Source: Gemmatimonadaceae bacterium (GTDB lineage: Bacteria > Gemmatimonadota > Gemmatimonadetes > Gemmatimonadales > Gemmatimonadaceae). From it: a DNA stretch of 37,763 nucleotides. Of the stretch, positions 9,206 through 19,023 are shown in pieces. Both the position numbers and the translations under genes were made by a program. Positions within the stretch are counted from its first letter, which is position 1. Each line of letters begins with the position of its first letter. The DNA lies in contig JAICYT010000008.1 in the NCBI GenBank assembly GCA_025934075.1, positions 1-37,763 on the forward strand. Direction: 5' to 3'. The notes beneath the pieces are model-generated. The model did no database searches. It was not told the DNA's origin and saw only the letters and a list, made by a program, of their open reading frames with translations.

Positions 9206-9501
9206 CGTCGTTTTGAGAATTGGAATTCGCCGGCCTGCGACCAAGGATTTGACACCGAGAGTCGGGTCTTGGTTCAGTATCATGGCGCGGTGGTTCGCAG
9301 AGCTTCTGCGGGGCTCGCCAAGTTCGAGACATTGACGATTAACGGGTCGAGTCGTGACGACGAAAAGCCCCTCAAAAAGCCTCGACGCATCGTTTACAAT
9401 TCGCGCTCGATCGTGGACCTTTCCACGCGTCTGACGTCTATACGCAGGCGATGCTCGTCGGCGTTGCGACTGCCGACTCCGCTACGCACAAACCCGACTC
9501 C

Positions 9502-10362
9502 ATGCATCCACGACATTCGCAGCGAAGCGCTCGTCTCGCGTTCGCGATTTTGGTGTTGGCTATTTTAGCGATCGTGCTCCAAGTGAGCTGCGTCCATCGG
9601 CAATACGCGCCCGCGGAAGCGGCACCAGATCCGGTGCCGCCGCACGACACATTCACAGTCGTGTCGCGCTCGATCGGCGAAGCTCGACTGATCAACGTGT
9701 ACACGCCGCGAGCGTATAGTGGAACGGCAACACGCTTCCCCGTTCTCTTCATGCCGGATGGCGGAATCGCCGAAGATTTTCCCCACGTCGTGAACACCGT
9801 CGACTCGCTCATCGCATTGGGGGCCATTCGGCCTGTGATCGTCGTCGGCATTCCGAACACCGAGCGACGCCGGGACCTCACGGGACCGACGCGCGTCGCA
9901 AGCGACAGCGCGATCGCGCCGCACGTCGGTGGCTCGGCAGCCTTTCGGCGCTTCATCCGCGACGAGCTGATCCCGACCGTGAACAACCGCTATCGCACCA
10001 GCGACGAACGCTCGATCGTTGGCGAGTCGCTTGCCGGATTATTCATCGTCGAGACATTCCTGACCGAGCCAGCGATGTTCAAACACTACATCGCGCTCGA
10101 TCCAAGTCTGTGGTGGAACCACAGCGCCTTGCTGGATTCAGCGACCGCGCGCCTTGCAACGTTCGATGGCACACCGCGGACACTATTCATCGCGAACTCC
10201 GACGAGCCTGTGATTGCGGCGGGCACGGCGAGATTCGTCGAGTTGCTGCGTAAGTCGTCGCCGCAGGGATTGACGTGGGTTTATGTGGCGCGGCCCGACC
10301 TGACTCACGCGACGATCTTTCGCGGCATCGGACCGACGGCGCTGGCGAAGGCGCTGCACTAG
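9502..10362 (+). CDS. Alpha/beta-hydrolase, putative esterase (PF00756-like; IroE/Fes-like)
   Basis: RLINVYTPRAYSGTATRFPVLFMPDGG...PVIVVGIPNTERRRDLT...RSIVGESLAGLFIVETFL (nucleophile elbow GESLAG)...LDPSLWWN. ORF track start 9451. Confidence 0.85.
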   Translation: MHPRHSQRSARLAFAILVLAILAIVLQVSCVHRQYAPAEAAPDPVPPHDTFTVVSRSIGEARLINVYTPRAYSGTATRFPVLFMPDGGIAEDFPHVVNTVDSLIALGAIRPVIVVGIPNTERRRDLTGPTRVASDSAIAPHVGGSAAFRRFIRDELIPTVNNRYRTSDERSIVGESLAGLFIVETFLTEPAMFKHYIALDPSLWWNHSALLDSATARLATFDGTPRTLFIANSDEPVIAAGTARFVELLRKSSPQGLTWVYVARPDLTHATIFRGIGPTALAKALH

Positions 10363-10380
10363 GCGGGCGAACGGGGGGTC

Positions 10381-10406
10381 AGCGCGGGCGTGTACGCGCC
10401 CGCGCT
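10381..10406. terminator. Intergenic hairpin between convergent genes
   Basis: AGCGCGGGCG / CGCCCGCGCT 10-bp stem, 6-nt loop; no clear U-tract. Confidence 0.5.
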
Positions 10407-12860
10407 ATGCCGAGCGAAGCGCGCCAAGCGGATCGACCTTGCTCGCGCGGCCAGCAGGGATCCACACGGCAAGCAACGCGATGAAGACGAGGAGCAGCGG
10501 CACGCCAACGAAGACGAGCGGATCGCGCACCTCGACGCCGAAGAGCATGCTCTTCATGTAGTGCGACAGCTCATACGCAGTGCCGACGCCGATGATGACT
10601 CCGATCAGCGTCAGCCGCATGCCTTGAAGCACGACCATCGTTCGTATGGCGCCCGGTTCCGCGCCGAGTGCCAAGCGAACGCCGATCTCACGCGAGCGTT
10701 GCTGCACCGCGTAGGCCATGACGCCGTAGATTCCGATCGCGGCCAACGCGAGAGCGGACAATGCGAACACCGTCATCAGCAATGTGTTGAACTGCTCGCG
10801 CGAGGTGGAGCGCGAGACGATCTGACTCATCGAGCGAATGTCGGCGACCGGCAGCCCTGTCGCCTGCCTCAGCTGCGCTTGCACGGCCGCGCTGATCGAC
10901 AGCGGCGGGACTTTGGTGCGGATCGCCCACGCCATCGGCGAGATCTTGGTGTTCAGCGCGTTGACGCCGTCGGGAATCTGTCCCTGCGGCACGAACATTT
11001 TTGGGCCGGGATCTTGATTGAGACCGTTGTCGCGGCTGTCCGCCACGACGCCGATAATCTGCCGGTCCGGCTCAGCGGCGAATTCCTTCATTCCGCCACG
11101 GCCAATCGCCAGACGATCGTTCAGCGGATCGCCGGCCTTCCAGTATTGCTTCGCCATCGACTCGTTGATGATGACGACCGGCGGTCCGGACGCGTTGTCT
11201 TGCTCGGTGAAGGTCCGGCCGCGAAGCACCGGAATCTTGAAGACCTCGAAATATCCCGGCGACACGGTGGTCCATGAGCCGCCACCGTGGAACGGTCCGT
11301 TGTCGAGCGGTCGGCCGAGAATCTTGAACGGCAATCCGTAGCCGCCTTCGAGCGGCAAGCAGCACGCTGCGCTCGCCGATACGACACCAGGAATTGCGCG
11401 CAGGCGATCCATGCCGTCACGGATTGCTTGGTCGACCGACATCGATGTTTGGAATCGCGGGCCGGTGAACGACATGCGCATGGTCAACACGTTGCTCGCG
11501 TCGAACCCGGGTGCCACCGCGCGAAGCGCCAGCGAGGTGCGAATCAAGAGTCCGGATCCGATGACAAGCGTCAACGCGAGCGCAATCTCGAGCACGACCA
11601 ATGCTGAGCGAACGCGGTTGTGTCGCCCGCTCGACGAGCCGGTTCCATCTCTCAGGGTCCCGCTCAGATCCGAGCGCGCCGCGTGCAACGCCGGCGCGAC
11701 CCCGAACAACAATCCCGTGGCGAGCGAAACCACCGCCGTGAACACAACGACGCGCCAGTCGAGATGGATGGCCGCACCGTTCTCACCGACGCGCGGCAAT
11801 CCGGCTGTGTTGACGGCAAGCAGAGACCGAATCCCAACGACTCCGAGTGCGAGGCCCAGCGCGCCGCCGATCGTGGAGAGCAGAACGCTTTCCGTCATCA
11901 GCTGCCGAATGATGCGGCCGCGGTCGGCGCCCATCGCGGCCCGGATCGCCATTTCGCGTTTTCTGACCGTCGAGCGCACGAGGAGCAAGTTCGCCACGTT
12001 GGCGCAAGCGATGAGGAGCACGCCCGCGACCGCCGCGAGCAGTACGACGAGCAGTGCTTTCGAGTTGCGCACGAATACTTTCTGGATCGGATCGACGCTG
12101 AATGATCCATTCTTGCCCAGTGAGTTCGGGAATTTTCTCTCGAACCCTGCACCCGATTGACTGAGCTTCGCTTGTGCTTGCGCCAACGTGACACCGGGCT
12201 CGAGACGACCGGCAACGCGGAAGTAGTGCGCTTGGTCGGCCGTGTTGGCGTCGACGGGAAAAGGCGACCACACGTCCGGCGTATCTCCGAACTCCGATGG
12301 ATCGAAGTCCTTCGCGAGCACGCCAATCACGATATACGGTTCGCTGCTGAGCGAGATCGTCTTGCCGATGATCTTTGGATCGGACGCGAAGCGCCGTGTC
12401 CACCATCCATACGAGAGTACGGCGACGTGGGCCGCATTCGGCCGATCCTCCTCGTCGGTGTAGGTGCGTCCGAGCACCGTCTTCGCGCCGAACAGTCTAG
12501 CGAAAGGAGCGCTCGCCTGACCCATCGTCACCTGCTCGGGTGTGTCACCGCCGGTATAGTTGACGATGACACTGCGAAGCGCGGTTGCGTCTTGGACGAC
12601 GTCGGTTTGTTGTCGCCAATACGCAAACTTGGCTGGCGAGGCGCCCGGAAATGCTCCGTTGGGCGACGTGTTGATAAACAGCACGATGCGGTCCGGATCC
12701 GGAACGGAAACGGCCGCAGCAGGATGGCGTTGACCACGGAGAATACAGCGGTCGTCGCCCCGATCCCGAGTGCGAGCGCCGCGACGGCGGCGAAGGTGAA
12801 TGCCGGCTGTTGGCGCAGCATCCGCAAGCAGTACTTGAGATCCTGTACGAAGGTCTCCAC
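10405..12860 (-). pseudogene. ADOP/MacB-type ABC permease (FtsX-like), interrupted by an apparent 1-nt frameshift near 12703
   Basis: N-terminus in one frame ([56 protein letters not shown] at 12860) continues as [16 protein letters not shown]... in the next frame (ORF 10405..12897). Two FtsX-like halves: AVAGVLLIACANVANLLLVRSTVRKREMAIRAAMGADRGRIIRQLMTES and FALSALALAAIGIYGVMAYAVQQRSREIGVRLALGAEPGAIR. May be a sequencing error. Confidence 0.85.
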
Positions 12861-13053
12861 GGGCGTCCTCGAGTATTCGGGGAGTTAGCTTGAACAAACC
12901 ATGAGACGCGGGGGTTGGCGAGGGCCGTCCGCGCCGTGCTACACCACTCTTACAGCTTGCTTACGGTAACGGCTCGCATCGATTCTCGGCTGCTGTTTCA
13001 TTTCTCCGGCGCGTACTTGATATTGAAGCTCGCCCTTCTCACGGAGATTCACG

Positions 13054-13548
13054 TTGACTGCTTCTTCGACTTCCGCCCCCAGCTCCGCGCTCGTGCTCAC
13101 ACCAGAACAGTTTCTGCATCAGTGGCAGGGTCATCGTGGTTTGACACGTCGCGTCATCGAAGCGTTTCCTGACGATAAGCTCTTCAACTACTCGATCGGC
13201 GGCATGCGTCCGTTCTCCACGCTGGCCATGGAATTCCTCGGCATGGCGGTGCCGACGCTGCATGGAGTGATCACGGGCGAATGGAAATCGTTCGCGACAC
13301 CGGAGGTCAATACCAAGGCGGACATTCTGCGTCTCTGGGACGAAGCCACGACGCAGATCAACGCCATGTGGCCGACAATTCCGCCAGGGCGGTTTCAGGA
13401 AGTCGACACGGCGTTCGGTCAGTGGAAGATGACCATCTACGCGCTTCTGCTTTACGTCGTCGACAACGAGATTCATCATCGCGGTCAAGGTTATGTCTAC
13501 CTTCGATCGTTGGGCATCGAGCCGCCGCCGTTCTACGATCGTCCCTGA
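13054..13548 (+). CDS. DinB family protein
   Basis: FSTLAMEFLGMAVPTLHGVITGEW...LLYVVDNEIHHRGQGYVYLRSLGIEPPPFYDRP. Confidence 0.88.
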   Translation: MTASSTSAPSSALVLTPEQFLHQWQGHRGLTRRVIEAFPDDKLFNYSIGGMRPFSTLAMEFLGMAVPTLHGVITGEWKSFATPEVNTKADILRLWDEATTQINAMWPTIPPGRFQEVDTAFGQWKMTIYALLLYVVDNEIHHRGQGYVYLRSLGIEPPPFYDRP

Positions 13549-13599
13549 TTTGCTCTCGAGGCAACTTGCTTTCAGGTATCGCAATATCGACCCCCTGAC

Positions 13600-14094
13600 A
13601 TGTCCCCGATCGACATTGAGCGGCAGGAGCTGACGAGCGACGTTGCACGGACGCTCATCGGGGCATTGAACGCCGAACTTTCGGCGCGCTATCCCGAGCC
13701 TGGCGCCACGCACTTCAGCCTCGATCCAGGCGAGGTCGCGCCGGGTGCCGGGATCTTCTTGGTGGTTCGACGCCTCGATCGTCCGATCGGATGCGGTGCC
13801 ATGCGTTGGCTGCGTGAGCCGAACCTGGTGCGCGAGCTCGGTCCGCGCGTCGGAGAGCTCAAGCGCATGTACGTCGCGCCCGATGTGCGAGGCCAGGGCA
13901 TCGGCCTGGCATTGTTGACGCGGCTGGAGGACGAGGCGCGCGCGCTTGGACTCACAAGACTCGTTCTCGAGACGGGAACGCGACAAATGGAAGCGCTCGC
14001 GCTCTACCGCAATGCCGGCTTCACGAGCATTCAACCGTACGGCGAGTACGGCGCTTCGACGGGTACAAGCGTCTGCCTTTCAAAAAACCTGTAG
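13600..14094 (+). CDS. GNAT family N-acetyltransferase
   Basis: ELKRMYVAPDVRGQGIGLALLTRLEDEARALGLTRLVLETGTRQMEALALYRNAGF. Confidence 0.9.
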   Translation: MSPIDIERQELTSDVARTLIGALNAELSARYPEPGATHFSLDPGEVAPGAGIFLVVRRLDRPIGCGAMRWLREPNLVRELGPRVGELKRMYVAPDVRGQGIGLALLTRLEDEARALGLTRLVLETGTRQMEALALYRNAGFTSIQPYGEYGASTGTSVCLSKNL

Positions 14095-14129
14095 AATTAG
14101 AAGAACTCCAGAAATCGAGAGGCCTCTAG

Positions 14130-14459
14130 TTGGAACTGACGAACATTCCATTCGGCCTCACCGATTGGAGCGAGCTCGCGCCCACGAGGCATGAGGGCGA
14201 AACGGGAGTCGCGCTGTGGCGCACACGCCAGTTGGGCGCAATACGCGTTCGAATGGTCGAATACTCCGCGAACTATCGGGCGGATCATTGGTGCGAGAAA
14301 GGACACATTGTCCTCTGCGTTTCAGGTGAGCTGAGCACAGAGCTGTCCGACGGAACGGTTCATTCCCTGAAGCCGGGCATGAGCTACCATGTCGCCGATC
14401 ACGCGGGCGCACACCGATCGAGCACTGTCGGCGGCGCCACACTCTTCATCGTGGACTAG
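14130..14459 (+). CDS. DHCW-motif cupin fold protein
   Basis: GLTDWSELAPTRHEGETGVALWRTRQLGAIRVRMVEYSANYRADHWCEKGHIVLCVSGELSTEL...GMSYHVADHAGAHRSSTVGGATLFIVD. Confidence 0.85.
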   Translation: MELTNIPFGLTDWSELAPTRHEGETGVALWRTRQLGAIRVRMVEYSANYRADHWCEKGHIVLCVSGELSTELSDGTVHSLKPGMSYHVADHAGAHRSSTVGGATLFIVD

Positions 14460-14602
14460 CTGGTTCGTCCCGCCGTCGCAGGCTCGGAGGCGCATGTGGG
14501 CCGCGCCCATGCGGCCGGACTCACGCCGACAATCGCGGTTCGGTTGGCGTTCAATATCGGCTTGCTGGCGGGATCTGTCCTCTCGATCTTCATGCCACGC
14601 CG

Positions 14603-15061
14603 TTGACGACACTCGAGACACCGGAGCAAATGGCGGCATGGCAGGTTGAACTCTACATCATTCCGAAACGCGCGCCGTCGAGTGCGCCGATTCCGCTGCC
14701 GATTGAGATGCTGCAAACGACCAAGTGGTGGGCCGGAGTCGCGCTGCCGGTCGATTATCGCGCTCGATTCGGCGCGGCGTTGCCGGCGGCGAACGTCACG
14801 TCGCCGGATGTCGAAGCGTGGGGTCTGGAGGATGCGAACTACATCGAAGTCGAGTTGGAGGCTGGACGCGCGATCAGAGTGAGCGCACGCGTCGACGTGC
14901 GTCACCCGGATGCGCGGCTCGCCGCGGCACTCATCACGTTCGCTCGTGCCGCCGGCGCGGCGCTCGTGCAAAGCGACGGGTCCACGATCGAGCTGACCGC
15001 GGGTGGTTTCGGACTCGCGTTGCGGAGCTCCGCGGCTTGGCGACATGTTCACGCGCAATGA
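14603..15061 (+). CDS. Hypothetical protein
   Basis: TTG start; MTTLETPEQMAAWQVELYIIPKR...; ends in a 4-nt overlap (ATGA) with the next gene. Confidence 0.6.
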   Translation: MTTLETPEQMAAWQVELYIIPKRAPSSAPIPLPIEMLQTTKWWAGVALPVDYRARFGAALPAANVTSPDVEAWGLEDANYIEVELEAGRAIRVSARVDVRHPDARLAAALITFARAAGAALVQSDGSTIELTAGGFGLALRSSAAWRHVHAQ

Positions 15062-16308
15062 TTCATCTCCGGCAGCGTGTCACCCCGCTCGTTGTTCTTT
15101 CCGCCGCGCTCAGCGTCGCATGCTCGAGCTCGAAGTCCAGCGATAGCGCATCCCGATATCTCTTCGTGTGGGCCGGTCCGCACGGCTCCGACACGTTGGC
15201 GGCGATGTCGAACGCGAGAGGAGCAAACGATTTCCTCACCGTCCTCGACGCGGATGCCACCAGCCCGACCTACGGCAAGACGCTCGCAACGCAAGACGTA
15301 GGCACGCCCGGAATGATGGCGCATCACATGGAGCTGTCGTTGCCCGTCGGGCACCCGGTCTTCGCGAGCGATTACATGACCGGCCAGATTTTTCTCATCA
15401 ACGTCGACAACCCGCTGGCGCCGCGCGTCGCGCGTCGCATCGATAGCGTTCCCGGTTTTCGCAGCCCGCACAGCTTCGCGCGTTTGCAGAATGGGAATGT
15501 CATTGTCGCAATGCAGTTCGGAAACAAGACCATCGCCGGCGATCCCGGCGGCCTGGTCGAACTCGACGCGACTGGAGATTTCATTCGCGCCGCCTCGGCG
15601 GCGGATTCCGCGTTCCGAGGTGCGCGCATTCGTCCGAACGGAATCGAGCTCATGCCAGCGATCGACCGAATCGTGACGACGAGCATGCCGATGGACGACG
15701 AGCGCACGGCCGACGTCATTCAAGTGTGGCAGCTGTCCGGTCTCCGCCTGCTGCACACGTTGGCGATGCCCATTCCGGCGGGCGACACCGGCAGCCTACT
15801 GCCCTACGATGCGCGTGGATTGGCCGATGGTCGCACCGCAATGGTGGACACCTACTACTGCCGGCTCTATCGCGTGTCCGACGTCGCATCAGATCAGCCG
15901 CACATCGAGCTGGTTCACACGCTCGAGCATGTGCGGCGAGAAGGATGTGCGGTCGCCGTCGCCGTCGGGCATTATTGGGTCGTTCCCGTGGCGTATGGTC
16001 GCGCTATCGTCAGCCTCGACGTCAGCAACCCAGCACACCCGGTCGAGGTTTCGACGCTGCACACCGACTCGACATTCTTGCCGCACTGGCTTTCAGTCGA
16101 TCCAGAGAGCGATCGCATCGTCGTCAACAGCGCTGACGACGGCGAGTCGCGTGTCTTGATCGCGCGTCTCAATCGTGCGACTGGACAACTCACGTGGGAC
16201 GATCGCTTTCACGACGCAGGTTCATCGCGCCGAGGCGTGCGCGTCGACGGAGCGTCGACGCGCGGGAAGGTGATGGCACATGCCGCCGTGTTCGGCCCGC
16301 GACGGTAG
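15058..16308 (+). CDS. Exported SBP56/methanethiol-oxidase-like beta-propeller protein
   Basis: Lipobox VLSAALSVACSSSKS; DFLTVLDADATSPTYGKTLATQDVGTPGMMAHHMELSLPVGHPVFASDYMTGQIFLINVDNPLAPRVARR resembles the SBP56 ATVDVDPKSPQY...HH segment. ORF track begins too far upstream (14725). Confidence 0.72.
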   Translation: MIHLRQRVTPLVVLSAALSVACSSSKSSDSASRYLFVWAGPHGSDTLAAMSNARGANDFLTVLDADATSPTYGKTLATQDVGTPGMMAHHMELSLPVGHPVFASDYMTGQIFLINVDNPLAPRVARRIDSVPGFRSPHSFARLQNGNVIVAMQFGNKTIAGDPGGLVELDATGDFIRAASAADSAFRGARIRPNGIELMPAIDRIVTTSMPMDDERTADVIQVWQLSGLRLLHTLAMPIPAGDTGSLLPYDARGLADGRTAMVDTYYCRLYRVSDVASDQPHIELVHTLEHVRREGCAVAVAVGHYWVVPVAYGRAIVSLDVSNPAHPVEVSTLHTDSTFLPHWLSVDPESDRIVVNSADDGESRVLIARLNRATGQLTWDDRFHDAGSSRRGVRVDGASTRGKVMAHAAVFGPRR

Positions 16309-16334
16309 AACCGGAGTCGGACAACGGAGGTCTG

Positions 16335-16832
16335 GTGCCCGTTTGGCTTCGTGCAGTTGCATTTCTCGTTGTGGTGCCAGGAACGATCGCGGGGTGGGTT
16401 CCATGGTATGTCGCCGGAGCGCCGCCGCTTTGGACAGACGACGGACGAATCGGCGCTCGATCGACCGCGGCGCTCGTTGCGGCGCTCGGCTTATCCATTC
16501 TCTTGTGGACGGCGATCGACTTCGTTCGTCGCGGGCGCGGAACTCCGGCTCCATACGATCCCCCGCGCTCATTGGTGACGTCGGGCTTGTACCAATTGAC
16601 GCGAAATCCAATGTACGTCGGCGTCGTGACCATCATCGTCGGACAAGCGCTGTGGTTCGCCTCGAGCGCCGTTCTGATTTACGCGGCGCTGGTTGCCCTG
16701 GCATTCCACGCACGAGTCGTGATTTACGAGGAGCCGCTGCTGAGGCGGATATTCGGGACGGCATTCGCGGACTACTGCGCTTACGTTCCGCGCTGGCTGC
16801 CTCGTCTGAGGCGTCCGGCACGGACGCCGTGA
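16335..16832 (+). CDS. Isoprenylcysteine carboxyl methyltransferase-like membrane methyltransferase
   Basis: GTG with SD GGAGG; several hydrophobic helices; LVTSGLYQLTRNPMYVGVVTIIVGQAL...YEEPLLRRIFGTAFADYCAYVPRWLP is the ICMT/PEMT signature. Confidence 0.85.
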   Translation: MPVWLRAVAFLVVVPGTIAGWVPWYVAGAPPLWTDDGRIGARSTAALVAALGLSILLWTAIDFVRRGRGTPAPYDPPRSLVTSGLYQLTRNPMYVGVVTIIVGQALWFASSAVLIYAALVALAFHARVVIYEEPLLRRIFGTAFADYCAYVPRWLPRLRRPARTP

Positions 16833-16860
16833 TCACGCCGATTCGAGGCCGGTAACGACA

Positions 16861-16898
16861 GGCGCGGGTGAGTGCGAGAATCTCGCACTACCCGCGCC
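16861..16898. terminator. Intergenic hairpin between convergent genes
   Basis: GGCGCGGGT-g-AGTGCGAGA / TCTCGCACT-A-CCCGCGCC, near-perfect long stem with one bulge. Confidence 0.55.
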
Positions 16899-16924
16899 GA
16901 CCGAACTTTCGTCGAGCTAGAACC

Positions 16925-18970
16925 TTACCGCGACGCGTTCGCCAGATCGCGGACGGCGCTCGCGAGCATCGTCACTTTCTTTGAATCGGACGAACCGCGG
17001 ACATCGCTGTCCAACTGTGTCGCAAGCTGCGTCAACGCATCGCGTCGCTGCCCACCCGACGCCTTCTCCGCGCTCGTCAATGCATCGCGCACGGCCGAGA
17101 TGCGACCGCTCGCCAATCCGTTCGAGCGCTGAAGTTGGTCGACGTAGGCGCGTGCCAAGGCGAATGTCGGCGGCCAAACGAACTTCGGCTGACCCTGCGT
17201 GTTCAGATAATCCAGATGCACCGATCTCGCGGCGTCGATCTCGTTCTGCGTGAGCAACGGGCTCGGCAAGAGCTCGAAGACGTCCAACCCGCGCGCGATC
17301 TCGGAGCTCACGATCTTACCGTTGTACCAGTAGACGGACCACGAGCCGCCCATCGCCATGCGCGAGGCGTCCACCGGACCGCGATCGAAGAACGCGATCT
17401 CCTTCGCATGCGCGCCATCGGTCCAATCGAACACGGAGATGCCACCTTGATACCAGGCCTGGACCATCACGTCGCGGCCCGGGATCGGAATGAGCGAACC
17501 GTTGTGCGCCACGCAGTTTTCTTGCGAGGTCTGCGGAGCGGGCATCTTGTAGTAGCCTTGAAAGACGAGCTTCTTGTTCGCGTCGATGTTGAAGATCGCG
17601 TCGGCGCCCCATTGCTTCGGGTCGGTCGCACGACACTTCGGTTGACCACCGCCGCCCCATTCGTCGGAGAACAGCACCTTGGTACCGTCGTTGTTGAATG
17701 TCGCGGAGTGCCAATATGAGAAGTTCGAATCAGACGCCGCGGCGACACGCACCGGATTCGTTGGGTTGCTGATGTCGAGCAGGAAGCCGTAGCCTTCGCA
17801 CGCGCCGCCGGCATAACCGATCGCCGGGTAGAGCGTGATGTCAGGGCACTGCGTTGGCCCAGGCTTCGGCCCAGTCGACGCCGCCGTCTGTCCAATCATC
17901 TTCGCGATCATGCCCGGGATTGCCGCACGCAACGCGGCACTGTCGGCTCCCGTCGGCGCACCGGACCCGCCGCGCGCCTTGACGACGCTGTCGAGCATCG
18001 GCTTCGTGAAATTGGGCGGAAGAACCATCTCCTGGCCCATCACGTTCGCGATGAAATCGCCGCGCGCGCGCGCGGCATTGATCTCGGCGATGTCGGCCGG
18101 CGCTGCACCGTGAGTGGCCGGCGCGGTGAGATCGTTGAAGATGCGCGGCGAGCTGACAATCGCCGCCTGCTCTGGGTGCGCGAGCGGAACCTTGATCACT
18201 TCGATGCGGAACTTCACCGAGTTCGGATCATTTGGGTCGTTGCTCGAGTAGCAGCCCGACAGCTCGCTCGGCGAGCGCGGCGGTGCTGAGCCGGAGACGT
18301 ACACATACACATTGTTCGGGTCCTTCGGATCGACGAGCAACGAGTGCGTATGCGAGCCGCGGCACGTCTGCACGTTGGCGACGTTTCGCGGATGAGCGAT
18401 GTCGGTGATGTCGAAGATGCGAACGCCACGGATGCGCTCCTTGCTCACCGTGTCCTTCACACCTTCGCCACCGCAGTCGATGCGCCCCGTGTTTCCTTCC
18501 GCCGAGACGAAGAGGAGATTCTTGTAGACGGAGACGTCGCTCTGCGACGCCGGACAGTAGTTCCCGACCTTGAGCGTCGGCTGCGCCGGATTCGAGATAT
18601 CCCAGATCTGATAGCCGTTGTAGTTGCCCTGAATGACGTACGGGCCTGTGAACGCGATGTCCGAGTTCGTGCTGCCCATGAACTTCTCGGACGGCTTCGT
18701 CGTGGATACGAGACGGAGATTCCACGCCGCTTGGCCGGCGTCCCATAAGCCGGCGCGCAAACCAACGCGAGGGTCGGGACTCGGCGCCGACGCCGATTGC
18801 ATGACGCCCATGCCCGATGGTGTCGGGCCGGCGCTCATCGAGCCGCTGTGACCGCACGCAGCGACTGCCGACGCGCCAATCAGCAGTGAGACCTTGATTG
18901 TCGTCGGAACAGCGCCTGGTCGCGTCCACGAATGACCGGGACGCGAGTGCGCTTCATGTACGAATTCCAT
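16925..18970 (-). CDS. LVIVD-repeat (beta-propeller) exported protein
   Basis: VSLLIGASAVAACGHSGS lipobox-like; GPYVIQGNYNGYQIWDISNPAQPTLKVGNYCPASQSDVSVYKNLLFVSAEG...RGVRIFDITDIAHPRNVANVQTCRGSHTHSLLVDPKDPNNVYVYVSG. Confidence 0.85.
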   Translation of the reverse strand: MEFVHEAHSRPGHSWTRPGAVPTTIKVSLLIGASAVAACGHSGSMSAGPTPSGMGVMQSASAPSPDPRVGLRAGLWDAGQAAWNLRLVSTTKPSEKFMGSTNSDIAFTGPYVIQGNYNGYQIWDISNPAQPTLKVGNYCPASQSDVSVYKNLLFVSAEGNTGRIDCGGEGVKDTVSKERIRGVRIFDITDIAHPRNVANVQTCRGSHTHSLLVDPKDPNNVYVYVSGSAPPRSPSELSGCYSSNDPNDPNSVKFRIEVIKVPLAHPEQAAIVSSPRIFNDLTAPATHGAAPADIAEINAARARGDFIANVMGQEMVLPPNFTKPMLDSVVKARGGSGAPTGADSAALRAAIPGMIAKMIGQTAASTGPKPGPTQCPDITLYPAIGYAGGACEGYGFLLDISNPTNPVRVAAASDSNFSYWHSATFNNDGTKVLFSDEWGGGGQPKCRATDPKQWGADAIFNIDANKKLVFQGYYKMPAPQTSQENCVAHNGSLIPIPGRDVMVQAWYQGGISVFDWTDGAHAKEIAFFDRGPVDASRMAMGGSWSVYWYNGKIVSSEIARGLDVFELLPSPLLTQNEIDAARSVHLDYLNTQGQPKFVWPPTFALARAYVDQLQRSNGLASGRISAVRDALTSAEKASGGQRRDALTQLATQLDSDVRGSSDSKKVTMLASAVRDLANASR

Positions 18971-19023
18971 GGTTGATTCCTCTGATGGGACGGAGTGGGT
19001 CCTACGATGTTCATCAACAATCT

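Noticed and set aside
10390-12888. Plus-strand ORFs (10390..11277, 11411..12160, 12157..12888)
   Set aside because: Antisense to the ADOP permease; repeated His/Arg/Asp-rich composition typical of shadow frames.
13039-14034. 331-aa minus-strand ORF
   Set aside because: Antisense to DinB and GNAT genes that have clear family motifs.
18059-18075. GC-alternating run (possible Z-DNA)
   Set aside because: Explained by Ala-Arg codons (AARARGD) in the LVIVD gene.
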